Positions 38,225 through 47,823 are shown, counted from the stretch's first letter. The stretch is DNA of 64,000 nucleotides from Aureococcus anophagefferens (GCF_000186865.1 NW_008705561.1:2938490-3002489); one strand, 5' to 3'. Numbers and translations: made by a program. The notes: generated by a model from the letters alone, not told the origin.

Positions 38225-39793
38225 ATGTCGGCCAGTGGCGCAGGCGAGTGGCCCAGTGATGTCCAGCTGTTGCTCGGTCAACTCAGCGATGATCCAGCTG
38301 GTACGATGCACGATCTCCTCGACACGAGCGCTTTCGCTAGCGACGCCACCGAGAGCGAGCGGCTCGGCGCGCGACAACACATTATTGCACGTCTTGCCGA
38401 CATCATGGAGCACGTGTCGAGCTACGACCGTAAGGACCGCGCGGCGGCTCAGCGGCTGGTCGACGCGCTTTGGCCTGCGGGGACGGGAGCGGCGTCGGAG
38501 TTGTGCGCGCCGTATATGGATTCGATCTTGGGTAGCCTCAGCCACGAAAGCGTGCCAGCCACACCCGGCCCCGAGGCGCCGTTGAGCACATGGGTCAAGT
38601 TCGTCGTCGGTGCCGCTGGACCGGAAGGGATCGTTGAGTGCCTTGGATCACCGAATCCTCACGGATTCGAGTATCCTTTCGAGGCGTCCAAAATTTTGAA
38701 GCATCTCGGCCCGGCTGTATTGGAAGAGCACGCGGGCACGCTCATCATGTACCTCGGCGATCCCGATATGAACTACGAGGATCACTACGACAGCCACGAT
38801 AGAATCACTCGGCTTCTACAGTCACTCGACCCTGACGTGCTGGCGTCGCATGCGTCCGATCTGATGGCTAATCTGTGCACTGCGCAACGCTGGGCCGCTC
38901 GCGATTGCTTTGTAGAGGTCCTCGGGGAGCTCGAGCTTCAGACGCAGGAGATGGTTGTCGTTCCGATGCTCTCGGTCATGGGTACGCACGATCACCCGAA
39001 CATTCGCGGCAACGCACTTTGTGTGCTCGAGGCCTTAGACCCGGTTTTGCGTGACAGGACGTGTAGAAAGATCGTCTTAGACGGCATCAATGATCCAATT
39101 GCGAGCGTTCGTGCGTGCGCGATGTGCGCGCTTCAGAATTTTGAGACGCCTCTGTTGTTAGCGCACGCACGAAAGATCTCAATGCTTCTCATGGATTCGG
39201 ATCTAGAAGTGCGTTTGGCAGCCATCGAAACGCTCTCACGGCTCGAGCCGCACTCCCTTGAACCTTATGCAGCGGCGATCGCGGGTTGCGTCGCGGACCC
39301 GTTCGAACGGGAGAGTGCCTGGGCCCTGCAGGTGAGGGCGTTAGGTACGCTTCGCCGAATTGGGCCACACATGCTCGAGAGACACTTACCGCTCATCGTG
39401 ATGGCACTCAAGGAGACACTCAACAAACCCTGTGACGAATATTATCTGAGGGTCAGAAGCTGCTGTCTGGAATGTATGCAGGAACTGCCCGGGTCGCAAG
39501 TTTTAGCGCCGCACGCGGCGCTCATCGCCAAGCTTTGTCGAGACGACCAGAGCCTCGCCACGATATGGGAAGCGCTCAAGCTCTTCGAAAAGCTCCCCCT
39601 TTCGCTTCAATTGGAACAGGTCCACGCGATCCAAGCCGTTTTGCAGCTGGACGTCCGCGCGCTCAGCCATATGCTGCATCAACAATACGCCGACGGCGTT
39701 CCAAAGCGAGCCGAAAGAATCATGGAGCAACTGTTCGCCCCCGGCGGCCCCGGCTTCCTCCAGGCGCAAGCCGACTTCCAGTCGCATGCCTAG
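38225..39793 (+). CDS. HEAT/ARM-repeat protein, atypical base composition
   Basis: 522 residues from the ATG at 38225. About eight helical repeats are visible, with recurring patterns such as ILKHLGPAVLEEHAGTLIMY, LLQSLDPDVLASHASDLMAN, CVLEALDPVLRDRTCRKIVL and LGTLRRIGPHMLERHLPLIV. The motif L-x-x-L-x-P-x-x-L-x-x-H-A recurs at the junction between helices. Likely a protein-binding solenoid; partners unknown. Codon use is much more balanced (many A/T third positions) than in flanking genes, so recent transfer or a young expanding family are both possible. It is the only gene of this kind between 25 and 53 kb. Confidence 0.7.
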   Translation: MSASGAGEWPSDVQLLLGQLSDDPAGTMHDLLDTSAFASDATESERLGARQHIIARLADIMEHVSSYDRKDRAAAQRLVDALWPAGTGAASELCAPYMDSILGSLSHESVPATPGPEAPLSTWVKFVVGAAGPEGIVECLGSPNPHGFEYPFEASKILKHLGPAVLEEHAGTLIMYLGDPDMNYEDHYDSHDRITRLLQSLDPDVLASHASDLMANLCTAQRWAARDCFVEVLGELELQTQEMVVVPMLSVMGTHDHPNIRGNALCVLEALDPVLRDRTCRKIVLDGINDPIASVRACAMCALQNFETPLLLAHARKISMLLMDSDLEVRLAAIETLSRLEPHSLEPYAAAIAGCVADPFERESAWALQVRALGTLRRIGPHMLERHLPLIVMALKETLNKPCDEYYLRVRSCCLECMQELPGSQVLAPHAALIAKLCRDDQSLATIWEALKLFEKLPLSLQLEQVHAIQAVLQLDVRALSHMLHQQYADGVPKRAERIMEQLFAPGGPGFLQAQADFQSHA

Positions 39794-39824
39794 CGTAACA
39801 CATAAACACCGACTTTAGAAGACA

Positions 39825-41180
39825 TCAGAGCCGCGCGAGGCCCGGCGCGGCGTGCTTCCGGGTGTCCGGTACGCAGCGGTAGGCGACGGTCGTGTTCGAG
39901 AGGATCTTGTGGGGATCCTCCCACGCGTAGGCCACCGTCGCGTTCGTGCCGTTGGGCCCCGCGACGGCGAAGGACAGCGCCCAGTCCGCGGCGTCGAAGT
40001 AGTCCTTCGACTGCGACGGCACCGCGGAGTTGCCCTTGTCGAAGCGGAAGAGGACGTAGCGGCCGTTGAGGCGCACGTCGCGCACGGTCACCGTCGCGCT
40101 GAGCTCCAGCGCCGCGACGTCGCCGACGTCCGTGTCCGGCTCGTAGTCCTTGTCCAGCGCGAGGGACACGGGCAGCGACGGGCCCGCGGCGTTGCCCGAG
40201 ATCGCCACGCCGAAGTCGTAGGCGACGTCGAGGCAGGGGTAGGCCTCGCCGCGCTTGTCGTCGGCTTTGGAGCAGTTGCCCCGCAGGTAGAGGGTGTCCA
40301 CGAGCGTGTCGAAGCGGCGGTAGTAGCCGAGGTTCGCGGACCCGTCGGGCGCCTTGCCCGAGCCTGGGCAGGACAAGAGAGATTAAACGTCGCTTCAACG
40401 TGAGTGTTCCGCGCGCGCGCGTCACGAGAAAAAACATCCACGCTTCGAGACCGTTCCGAGAGATGATCGCTCGTCCAAAAATCAGCCGAAACGAGTGGAA
40501 AACGGCCGAGAAAGGAGCCTTTGAAGTTGGGAATTTCGCTCTCTTGTCCTGCCCTTGCCCGAGCCGTGCGCGAGCACGTCGTCGTCGAAGACCTCCGACG
40601 CGTCGGCCAGGGGGTACTGGGAATAGATACCGAAAACGGGCTGGACGACGTCGTAGGTCGCGTTCGCGAGGCCGTAGGCGTCGTGCTCGCCGCCCGCGCG
40701 CATCGGGAACCACAGCACGGGCGCGCCGGCGGCGAGGCGCCGCTTGAGCCAGAGGAGGTAGGACCGCCACTGGGGGTAGGTAGGACCATCATACACCTCG
40801 TATTGAAACCTTAACTTGTCGAGCGCGCCCGCGACGTTCGTGTGCAGGATCTCGTAGCCGAGTTTGGGGCTCCCGTGGCCGCCGCCGTCGGCCGCGGCCC
40901 GCCGCGCGACGCCCTGGGACACGTAGACGCCGTAGGAGAGCGCGATGGCCTGGATCGCCGACGCGCCGCCGAAGACGCCCTCGGCGTCGACCCACTGGCG
41001 CCGCGGCGACACGGGCGCGACGCGCGCGTGGGCGTAGCCCGCGGGCGGCGTGCAGGTGCCCGGGGCGGCGCAGGCGCCGTTGCGGTCGGGCCGCCGCCGC
41101 GACGGGTCGTCCGGCGGCGGCCGCGCGTCCTCGGCGAGCGCGCAGGCGCAAAGGACCCCCCACGCGAGGCGCGAAGCCAT
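39825..41180 (-). CDS. Secreted protein, possibly C39-peptidase-like, unknown function
   Basis: Exons 41180-40565 and 40363-39825 encode 384 residues. MASRLAWGVLCACALAEDAR is a signal peptide. The first half has VFGGASAIQAIALSYGVYVS, NVAGALDKLRFQYE and LLWLKRRLAAGAPVLWFPMR followed by GGEHDAYGLA. This order (a small-residue motif before a helix, then a His in G-x-H-D) recalls peptidase C39-like proteins, but the Cys expected before GGAS is absent. The second half is beta-rich with several N-glycosylation sequons. Confidence in the family is low. The intron 40564-40364 is an introner. Confidence 0.6.
40364..40564 (-). mobile_element. Introner element A3, intron of the secreted-protein gene
   Basis: A 201-nt GC-AG intron on the minus strand. 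The duplication GCTCGGGC lies at 40557-40564 and 40356-40363. Terminal repeats GGGCAGGACAAGAG and CTCTTGTCCTGCCC are both intact. Exact removal restores LAHG|SGKAPDG (phase 1). Sense orientation. Confidence 0.96.
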
Positions 41181-41424
41181 CGTCGACCGCAGCCCGCCTA
41201 TCAGCATAAAAGGCACATAAAAGGCACGGGTCGACTCGGTTCAAATTGCAGTCGCAGTAAAAAATCTTTAAAAAAAAGCAAAGCTCCGTTGCTCGTCGCG
41301 GTGGACCCCTGAACGACACCGTCGCCGCGACTCGCGTGCGTCGACGCGGCGGCGTCCCCCGGGCGGCGTCCGCGGAGGAGCGTAGTACAGTGGGGGGGAG
41401 GGCGCCGCGCGCCGCGCGTCGGGT

Positions 41425-43014
41425 CTAGAGCTTGCGCTGGGGCACGGTCGTCGCGGTCGTCGCGGAGGACGCGTCCGTCGAGGATGAGGACGCGTCCTCC
41501 GGGTCGTCGGTGGAGTCGCCCGGCGAGTAGTTCTCGGATTTCCAGGAGCACTTGCCCTGGGAGCACATGTGGAAGAGCACGTTGGAGACGTTGTAGCAGC
41601 CGAGGTTGAGCATGTAGTCGATGCCCGGGTCCGTGAGGTAGCCGTCGAGCTGGATGACGTCGCCGGAGGGCTTGGTCGCGTAGATGTCGAGGGAGCCGAA
41701 GCCGACGCGGTTGCAGTGCCACTTGTAGCCGTAGTCCGAGAGGCGCGTCGTCCACTCGTCGACGGGGTAGTCGTACTGCGTGAGGTCGAAGTGGTTGTCC
41801 ATGTACTGGTCGAAGCCGCAGATGGGCGACTCGTAGGACTCCTTGTGGGCGCTGTTCTTGGCGACCTCGAGCTCCGTGACGCCGAACGCGTAGTTCGACT
41901 CGACGTGGCGCTGGACGACCTTGACGGGCATGGGCGCGCCCGGGAGGCGGAAGATCTTCATCGTGTAGCCGTCGATGGTGTCGTCGGAGTCCTCCGAGTC
42001 GTAGTCGACGTCCGCGGACAAAATCGTCGTGTAGTACTCCGTCACCGTCGCCATGTCGGACGTCGCCTCGGAGATGGCCAGCGGCACGAGGTCGTCGGAC
42101 CCCGGCGGCGCGGACCCGGCGAAGCTCAACGCGATGTGGGACATGCGCACCGTCGGGTCCTCGAAGATGGGCCGCTCCGACGCGCCGTTGCGCTCCTTCG
42201 CGTCCGTGACGTTCGCGTTGCCGCCCGCCGTCTCCGGCGCGAGCGACGACACGAGCTCGAAGTTGATCTGCGTGTGGGGCACGTGGACGATCAAGGAGAA
42301 GAAGACGGAGCCCTCCGTGCAGTCCGACGACACGCTGGACGCGGACGTCGCCGTGTCCGCGCAGTCGTCGATGATATTGGAACCGGAGTTGTCGCGCCAC
42401 TTCAGCAGCATGTAGGGGATGCCGTCGCGCTCGAAGGCCTCGACGTAGGTCTGGAGGGAGTTCGCGTAGAACATCATGGAGATGTCCATGAAGGGGTCGT
42501 AGGTCGACATGTCCGTCAACCGCGCGTCGAAGTGCGTCTCGACCTCGGAGACGCTGACGTTGCCCGCGGGGCGGTCCTTGGCGTTGACCATGTGGAGGCC
42601 GAAGCAGGGCACGTGCTCGCCCTCGTTCGTGCCGTTGAGGGCGAGGCGCACGTAGGAGCCGCACTCGCCCTGGCTGTGGTGGCAGAGGCTGTAGTCCGTG
42701 AAGCCGCCGTCCGTCTCGCACTCCACGGGGAAGTACTTGTACAAAAAGTCGGCGGCGGACGTCGGGTCGCTCACGGACCAGGTCTGCTTGCTGATCGTCA
42801 AATTGCAATACGCCGACTTGAGCGACCCCAGCTCCGTCGTCGCGTCCACGCTCAAGGTCGACCCGCGCGCGACGGCGCCGGACGCGAGCAGCGCGCCGGC
42901 GACGAGCACGCCCGCGGCGGCGGCGCGGCGGGCGTAGGACGGCCGCGACGCGACGTCGACGCCCTCGTCCGGGGAGGCCGGGGCCCGCTGGTAGCCTCCT
43001 TCGACGGCCTCCAT
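41425..43014 (-). CDS. Membrane-anchored or secreted glycoprotein, unknown family
   Basis: 529 residues from the ATG at 43014. A cytosolic tail of about 25 residues is followed by RRAAAAGVLVAGALLASGAV, a signal anchor. The lumenal part has many Cys and N-x-S/T sequons (NLTISK, NGTNEG, NVSVSE, NVTDAK, NVSNVL). The region VGFGSLDIYATKPSGDVIQL then DG looks faintly like a glyoxalase/VOC strand pair. The end is Asp/Ser/Thr-rich. No catalytic motif can be named. Codons and length suggest a normal expressed gene. Confidence 0.6.
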   Translation of the reverse strand: MEAVEGGYQRAPASPDEGVDVASRPSYARRAAAAGVLVAGALLASGAVARGSTLSVDATTELGSLKSAYCNLTISKQTWSVSDPTSAADFLYKYFPVECETDGGFTDYSLCHHSQGECGSYVRLALNGTNEGEHVPCFGLHMVNAKDRPAGNVSVSEVETHFDARLTDMSTYDPFMDISMMFYANSLQTYVEAFERDGIPYMLLKWRDNSGSNIIDDCADTATSASSVSSDCTEGSVFFSLIVHVPHTQINFELVSSLAPETAGGNANVTDAKERNGASERPIFEDPTVRMSHIALSFAGSAPPGSDDLVPLAISEATSDMATVTEYYTTILSADVDYDSEDSDDTIDGYTMKIFRLPGAPMPVKVVQRHVESNYAFGVTELEVAKNSAHKESYESPICGFDQYMDNHFDLTQYDYPVDEWTTRLSDYGYKWHCNRVGFGSLDIYATKPSGDVIQLDGYLTDPGIDYMLNLGCYNVSNVLFHMCSQGKCSWKSENYSPGDSTDDPEDASSSSTDASSATTATTVPQRKL

Positions 43015-43194
43015 GCTATGGCTGCCCCGATTCGCACACCCCAAAATGTGCAAGTGGGAGATACAGCAGCTCGTGTTGCCGCGGCACCTCCAAACCAGTC
43101 CTCGGTCCTCGTCAAGATTTCGTCGTCCTCGTCGGCACCGACGTGCTCGTCAAGAAGATGTTAGTCGCGTGACCTCCGCGCCGCCCAAAAACCG

Positions 43195-44229
43195 ATGCTC
43201 CGCCACGCGCTGCTCCGGCGCCGCCCCCCCGGGGGCGCCCCGGGCGCGCGCCCCGTGTCCCAGCTCGTGCTGCTACGGCACGGCCAGAGCGAATGGAACG
43301 CGTCGAAGCGCTTCACGGGCTGGGTCGACGTCGATCTGAGCGAGCAGGGCCGGAGTGAGGCCATCCACGCGGGCATCATGCTCAAGCGCCACGGCTTCGA
43401 GTTCGACGAGGCGCACACGTCGCTGCTGAAGCGCGCGACGCGGACGCTCTGGTCCGTCATGCACTCGTGCGACCAGCACTGGATCGTCGTCAAGCGGAGC
43501 TGGCGCCTCAACGAGCGCCACTACGGCGCGTTGACGGGCATGTCGAAGGCGGAGGTCGAGGCCCAGATGGGCACGGAGCTGCTGCAGAAGTTCCGCCGAG
43601 GCTACGACAAGGTGCCCATCGAGATGCGTCCGGACCACCCGTTCTGGACGGGCCGCGACCGGCGCTACCACGACCTCGGCGACGTCCACCCGCGGGGCGA
43701 GTCGCTGCGCATGTGCCAGAGCCGGGTTTTGCCCTACTGGGTCGACCGCATCGCGCCGTCGATCCGCCGGGGGAAGCGCGTGCTCGTGTGCGCGCACAAC
43801 AACGTGCTCCGGGTCCTCGTGCAGCACCTGGACTCCATCCCGCCGGACCAGATCCGCGAGATCGAGATCCCCACGGGGATCCCCCTCGTCTACCGCCTCG
43901 ACGACGAGCTCCGGCCCGTGGGCCCGCGCGACGCGGTCGGCTTCCGCGGCAAGTTCCTCGTCGACTCGGAGCGGCGCGACGCCGAGTACCTCGCCAACGC
44001 GGAGACCATCAACCACTTCAAGGAGCGCTTCGACCGCGTCGTCCACCCCGTGGAGCAGATCACGCGCGAGGAGATCGACGTCGAGTGCCGCGCGCACCAC
44101 ATCAAGCTCCCGAGCGCGTGGGCGAACCTCGACGAGAAGCCGGGCAAGGTCAAGCGCCAGACCATCAAGATCGACGCCACGCCGCCGGCGAAGCGGCCCG
44201 TCGACGTCACGGACAGCCTCGGCCACTAG
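43195..44229 (+). CDS. 2,3-bisphosphoglycerate-dependent phosphoglycerate mutase
   Basis: 344 residues. Interconverts 3- and 2-phosphoglycerate in glycolysis. LVLLRHGQSEWNASKRFTGW holds the phosphorylated His (R-H-G); LNERHYGALTGMSK and GDVHPRGESLRMC are family signatures; VLVCAHNNVLRVLVQHLD holds the second catalytic His, with Asn where Gly is usual. ITREEIDVECRAHHIKLP begins a C-terminal extension of about 80 residues beyond the standard 250-residue enzyme. The N-terminal 22 residues are Arg-rich and could target an organelle. Confidence 0.92.
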   Translation: MLRHALLRRRPPGGAPGARPVSQLVLLRHGQSEWNASKRFTGWVDVDLSEQGRSEAIHAGIMLKRHGFEFDEAHTSLLKRATRTLWSVMHSCDQHWIVVKRSWRLNERHYGALTGMSKAEVEAQMGTELLQKFRRGYDKVPIEMRPDHPFWTGRDRRYHDLGDVHPRGESLRMCQSRVLPYWVDRIAPSIRRGKRVLVCAHNNVLRVLVQHLDSIPPDQIREIEIPTGIPLVYRLDDELRPVGPRDAVGFRGKFLVDSERRDAEYLANAETINHFKERFDRVVHPVEQITREEIDVECRAHHIKLPSAWANLDEKPGKVKRQTIKIDATPPAKRPVDVTDSLGH

Positions 44230-44384
44230 GGCCGCGGCGCCTCGTACGATAACCGCGCCGCGAGTCGACGTGTTGAGTGCGGGAGCTGAGGCACCATTGC
44301 ACCGCGGCTGCAACATACGAGCTCGAGCTCCGGCGCTTCGCCAAGCTCAAGGCCGCCGACGCCGTCTCGACGCCTTGCGCCACC

Positions 44385-45914
44385 ATGGCCGCGTTCGACG
44401 CCCTCGACGTCGAGACCAAGGTCCTCGCGGCCCTCGGGTCGTCGGCGACGCTCGACAGTTACGCCCTGAGCGCGACCCTGGGCGTCGACCACCAGGCCCT
44501 CCTCGGCGTCGTCAAGAGCCTCTGGGCCGACGGCTACGTGACCATGGACCAGGCGTCGACGTCCTGGCTCTGCGCGACGAACGAGGGCGCCGGCATCGCC
44601 AAGGACGGGTCGCCCGAGTACCGCGTCTACGCCGCGGTCGACGCCGCGGGCGGGTCGCTGCCGCTCTCGTCCTTGGAGGCCGCCGTCGGCAAGGACGCCG
44701 CGAAGATCGGCCTCGGCGCCGCGATGCGCGAGAAGTGGCTGAGCAAGGGCAAGGGCGCCGACGGCGCGCCCGTGCTCGCCGTCGCCAAGGCGGGGGTCGC
44801 GGACGCGACGCGCGCGGCGCTGGAGCCGTTCGTCGGCGCGGACTCGCCGGGCTCCGCGCCCGACAAGCTCGCCGACGCCAACGTCGAGAAGCAGCTCATG
44901 CGCCGCAAGCTCCTGGCCCGCCACACGATGAAGCACTTCGCCATCGCGAAGGGCGCGTCCTACGCGGCGACGCGGACGAAGAAGGAGGCGGATTTTACGG
45001 TGGACATGCTCCGCGACGGCTCGTGGAAAACGGCCTCCTTCAAGGACTACAATTACGCCGCCGTCGGCGCGCCCGTGGGCGGCGGCTACGTCCAGCCTCT
45101 ATTGAAGGTGCGCGCCGAGTTCCGGAAGATCCTCATGGGCATGGGCTTCGAGGAGATGCCGACGGCCAAGTGGGTCGAGTCGTCGTTCTGGAACTTCGAC
45201 GCGCTCTTCCAGCCCCAGAGCCACCCGGCGCGCGACGCCCACGACACCTTCTTCGTCAAGGAGCCCGCGGAGACGGTGAAGTGGCCGGCGGACTACTACG
45301 ACCGCGTCAAGGAGATGCACGTCTCCGGCGGCGCCGGCTCCATCGGCCACAAGTGCGACTTCAAGGAGGGCGAGGCGCGCAAGAACCTCCTGCGGACCCA
45401 CACGACGGCCGTGTCCGCGCGCATGCTCCACGCCCTGGCGAACCAGCCCGGCGGCTTCAAGCCCGCCAAGTACTTCTCCATCGACCGCGTCTTCCGCAAC
45501 GAGACGATGGATTCGACGCACCTCTGCGAGTTCCACCAGGTCGAGGGCCTCATCGCCGACTACGACCTGTCCCTGGGCAACCTCAAGTGCGTCATCCGCA
45601 CCTTCTTCGAGGCCATCGGCATCACGCAGCTCCGCTTCAAGCCCGCGTTCAACCCCTACACGGAGCCGTCCATGGAGGTCTTCGGCTACCACCCGGACCT
45701 CAAGAAGTGGACGGAGATCGGCAACAGCGGCATGTTCCGCCCGGAGATGCTCGCGCCCATGGGCTTCCCGCCCAACGCCCGCGTCATCGCCTGGGGCCTC
45801 TCCCTCGAGCGGCCGACGATGATCAAGTACCGCATCGCGAACATCCGCGACCTCTTCGGCCACAAGGCCGACCTCGGCCGCACGCAGGCCGCGCCCATCT
45901 GCATGTTCCCCTAG
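44385..45914 (+). CDS. Phenylalanyl-tRNA synthetase alpha subunit, cytosolic type
   Basis: 509 residues from CACCATGGCC at 44385. Charges tRNA-Phe together with the beta subunit. The N-terminal half has winged-helix DNA-binding-fold repeats as in eukaryotic and archaeal PheRS alpha. The class II core shows ILMGMGFEEMPTAKWVESSF (motif 1), RNETMDSTHLCEFHQVEG (motif 2) and GNSGMFRPEMLAPMG and AWGLSLERPTMI (motif 3). The C-terminus is complete. The TAG stop overlaps that of the convergent gene within CTAG (45911-45914). Confidence 0.95.
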   Translation: MAAFDALDVETKVLAALGSSATLDSYALSATLGVDHQALLGVVKSLWADGYVTMDQASTSWLCATNEGAGIAKDGSPEYRVYAAVDAAGGSLPLSSLEAAVGKDAAKIGLGAAMREKWLSKGKGADGAPVLAVAKAGVADATRAALEPFVGADSPGSAPDKLADANVEKQLMRRKLLARHTMKHFAIAKGASYAATRTKKEADFTVDMLRDGSWKTASFKDYNYAAVGAPVGGGYVQPLLKVRAEFRKILMGMGFEEMPTAKWVESSFWNFDALFQPQSHPARDAHDTFFVKEPAETVKWPADYYDRVKEMHVSGGAGSIGHKCDFKEGEARKNLLRTHTTAVSARMLHALANQPGGFKPAKYFSIDRVFRNETMDSTHLCEFHQVEGLIADYDLSLGNLKCVIRTFFEAIGITQLRFKPAFNPYTEPSMEVFGYHPDLKKWTEIGNSGMFRPEMLAPMGFPPNARVIAWGLSLERPTMIKYRIANIRDLFGHKADLGRTQAAPICMFP

Positions 45915-47332
45915 GCGCGCACTCGTAAGGCGGAGATATACGGCGGGACGTAGTTATACGCGAGGGCCCGCGTCGCGTTCGACACGCGGGAAGAGACCGC
46001 TCCCCCACAACGGGACGTGGCCGCGCCCGGCGGCCGCGGCGGGTCGCGCGCCACGCAGGCGCACGCGGTCTGGCCGCGGCCCGGCACGCGGCAGCAGCCG
46101 TGCGTGCGGTCGCGGCAGCAGGGCTTCGGCGCCGCGACGGCGCGCCAGTCGGCGTCCCCGCGCGCGCCCTGGTCGGCGTCGAGCGCCGCGATCCGCGCCT
46201 CGAGCGCCGCGTCTTTCGCGCGCGGCGCCTGCGCGTCCAGCAGGTCCCGCCAGAAGTCGCGGACGTGGGCGACGCGCAGGTCCAGCTTGTGGCCGCAGAG
46301 TCGACCGGCGACCAAGCTCGGGTCGCTCGCCCAGCTCTGGGAGCAGCCCCAGCAGTCCAGGAAATCCTCGCGAAGTTGGAACCGCGCGGCGACGGCCCGG
46401 AGCACCGTCGGCACAGCGACCTCGTGGGACACGGCGCGGAACGCGGCGCAGCCGGCGGCCGCGGCGGCGAAGGCGCGCCGGGGCACGTAGAAGAGGTCCG
46501 CGTGCGTCGCGCAGATCCGCGCGAAGGTCGGGAAGAGCGTCGCGTTCGCCGCCGCGAGCGCGCCGAGCGCGAGCTCCCGCACGCCGTGGCCCCAGGTCCA
46601 GTCGCGCTCGCGCTCCGCGTCGTGAGGGTCCAAACACCCCTTGCCGTAGACGCGCAGGTGCTGCGGCGCCGGCGGCGGGCCGGCCGGCGGCGCGTTGAGC
46701 CCCGCGGCGAGCGTCCACGTCGCCTCCAAGGACAGCGCGCCTCCGTCGATTCGCCGCGCGAGCGGCCGCGGCTGGAGCCAGAAGTCGAGGTGCGCGACGA
46801 GGACGCCGGCCGGCGGCGCGGCGCGGGGCCACGCGGCCGCGAGCCAGGGCGGCCGCGCGTCCGCCGCGAGGTCCGCGAGGAGCGCCGCGTAGGCGCCGGT
46901 CCGCGCGCCGGTCGGGTCGTCGGCCGCGAGGCACGCGACGCCGCGCGACGCGCAGGCCGCGAGCTGCAGGTCGCTCCGCGGCCAGACGACGTAGGCGACG
47001 CCGCCGAAGAAGCGCTCGTAGCGCGCCGTCAGGTAGAGCCGGTCCTCGCGCGCGACCGTGAGCACGAGCAGCAGCTCCTCGAGCGGGCGCCGCGGCTTCG
47101 CGCCGCGCGCCGCCGACGCGCCGCGCTCCTTGCGCTGCGCCGCGCCGCGCTCCTTCGCGCGCGCGCGGACGGCGCGCTCCGCCGCGCGCGGGCCGCCATG
47201 CGCCGTCGTGCCGCCGGCGGGCCCGCCATCGATCTCGCGCGCGACCGCGAGGACGAGCGGCAGCCGCTCGAGCGGCGTCATGCTGCACGCTGCACGCGCG
47301 ACGACGACGGCGAGCAGTCTGAGCAGCACCAT
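45911..47332 (-). CDS. Secreted or Golgi protein, glycosyltransferase-like pattern, function unknown
   Basis: 473 residues from the ATG at 47332. MVLLRLLAVVVARAACSM is a signal peptide. An early duplicated segment reads PLERLPLVLAVAREID and PLEELLLVLTVAREDR. Later sections VLVAHLDFWLQPRPLARRID, DLFYVPRRAFAAAAAGCAAF and AVSHEVAVPTVLRAVAARF resemble glycosyltransferase folds in layout (acidic motif, then a D-L-F-Y strand), but I cannot name a family. The Cys-rich tail (CCRDRTHGCCRVPGRGQTAC) suggests disulfides. Confidence 0.55.
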   Translation of the reverse strand: MVLLRLLAVVVARAACSMTPLERLPLVLAVAREIDGGPAGGTTAHGGPRAAERAVRARAKERGAAQRKERGASAARGAKPRRPLEELLLVLTVAREDRLYLTARYERFFGGVAYVVWPRSDLQLAACASRGVACLAADDPTGARTGAYAALLADLAADARPPWLAAAWPRAAPPAGVLVAHLDFWLQPRPLARRIDGGALSLEATWTLAAGLNAPPAGPPPAPQHLRVYGKGCLDPHDAERERDWTWGHGVRELALGALAAANATLFPTFARICATHADLFYVPRRAFAAAAAGCAAFRAVSHEVAVPTVLRAVAARFQLREDFLDCWGCSQSWASDPSLVAGRLCGHKLDLRVAHVRDFWRDLLDAQAPRAKDAALEARIAALDADQGARGDADWRAVAAPKPCCRDRTHGCCRVPGRGQTACACVARDPPRPPGAATSRCGGAVSSRVSNATRALAYNYVPPYISALRVRA

Positions 47333-47644
47333 GACCCTCACGCGAGCGGAGTCATGCCGCTGGTCATGCTGCTAGTGGAGTCATGCTCCGCCATGCTCCG
47401 ACGCTCATCGAGGCTGCCCCGGCTGCCCCGATTCAGATCCCGGCGAAATCCATGTATCCACAACTCGAGAAAAGTGTCGGTTCTTGACCCCGAATCAGCG
47501 ATCTCGGTCGCTTGGTTCGAGGTTCGAAGCCGGTTCTTCCTCTTGCCGCGCTGAATGATACGATATCCTTCGAGCTCGGCAGGGGGTGCGATTGCGGTCG
47601 TCGCGGTCTGGCCACCAGCCGCGCCGGGCCTCGGTTGCACGCCT
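47333..47644. other. Gene-free spacer between a secreted-protein gene and the tRNA pair
   Basis: Moderate-GC DNA with two adjacent GGCTGCCCC blocks (47411-47428). I see no coding frame or RNA structure I can support. It probably holds the promoter of the minus gene. Confidence 0.5.
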
Positions 47645-47715
47645 CGGCGAGTGATGTAGTGGTAACATTAGTCGTTGCCATCGACTATCCCCGGGTTCGA
47701 TTCCCGGCTCGCCGA
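47645..47715 (+). tRNA. tRNA-Gly (anticodon GCC)
   Basis: A 71-nt cloverleaf without encoded CCA. Acceptor CGGCGAG pairs with CTCGCCG, D stem ATGT with ACAT, anticodon stem AGTCG with CGACT around TTGCCAT, T stem CCGGG with CCCGG around TTCGATT. A T6 run 24 nt downstream fits a Pol III stop. The C1-G72 pair is unusual. Confidence 0.93.
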
Positions 47716-47739
47716 TCTCATCTCATCAGACCCTCCTCC

Positions 47740-47745
47740 TTTTTT
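47740..47745 (+). terminator. Pol III T-tract after tRNA-Gly
   Basis: TTTTTT after CCTCCTCC, downstream of tRNA-Gly. Confidence 0.7.
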
Positions 47746-47750
47746 CTCTT

Positions 47751-47823
47751 GCTCAGTTCGTCTAGTGGTTAGGACGTGCGCTTGACACGCGCGAGATCAC
47801 GCGTTCGATTCGCGTACCGAGTA
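47751..47823 (+). tRNA. tRNA-Val with anticodon GAC
   Basis: A 73-nt cloverleaf. D stem GTCT with GGAC, anticodon stem TGCGC with GCGCG around TTGACAC (anticodon GAC), T stem ACGCG with CGCGT around TTCGATT. Acceptor GCTCAGT against ACCGAGT has one A-C mismatch and a G-T end pair. Eukaryotes usually decode Val GTC with AAC, so GAC is unexpected. Confidence 0.8.

Noticed and set aside
40770..40817. AT-rich patch in the secreted-protein gene as an extra intron (GTTAAG ... CCCAG)
   Set aside because: The 46-nt removal would shift the frame, whereas the in-frame reading KLRFQYEVYDG continues sensibly, so it is coding.
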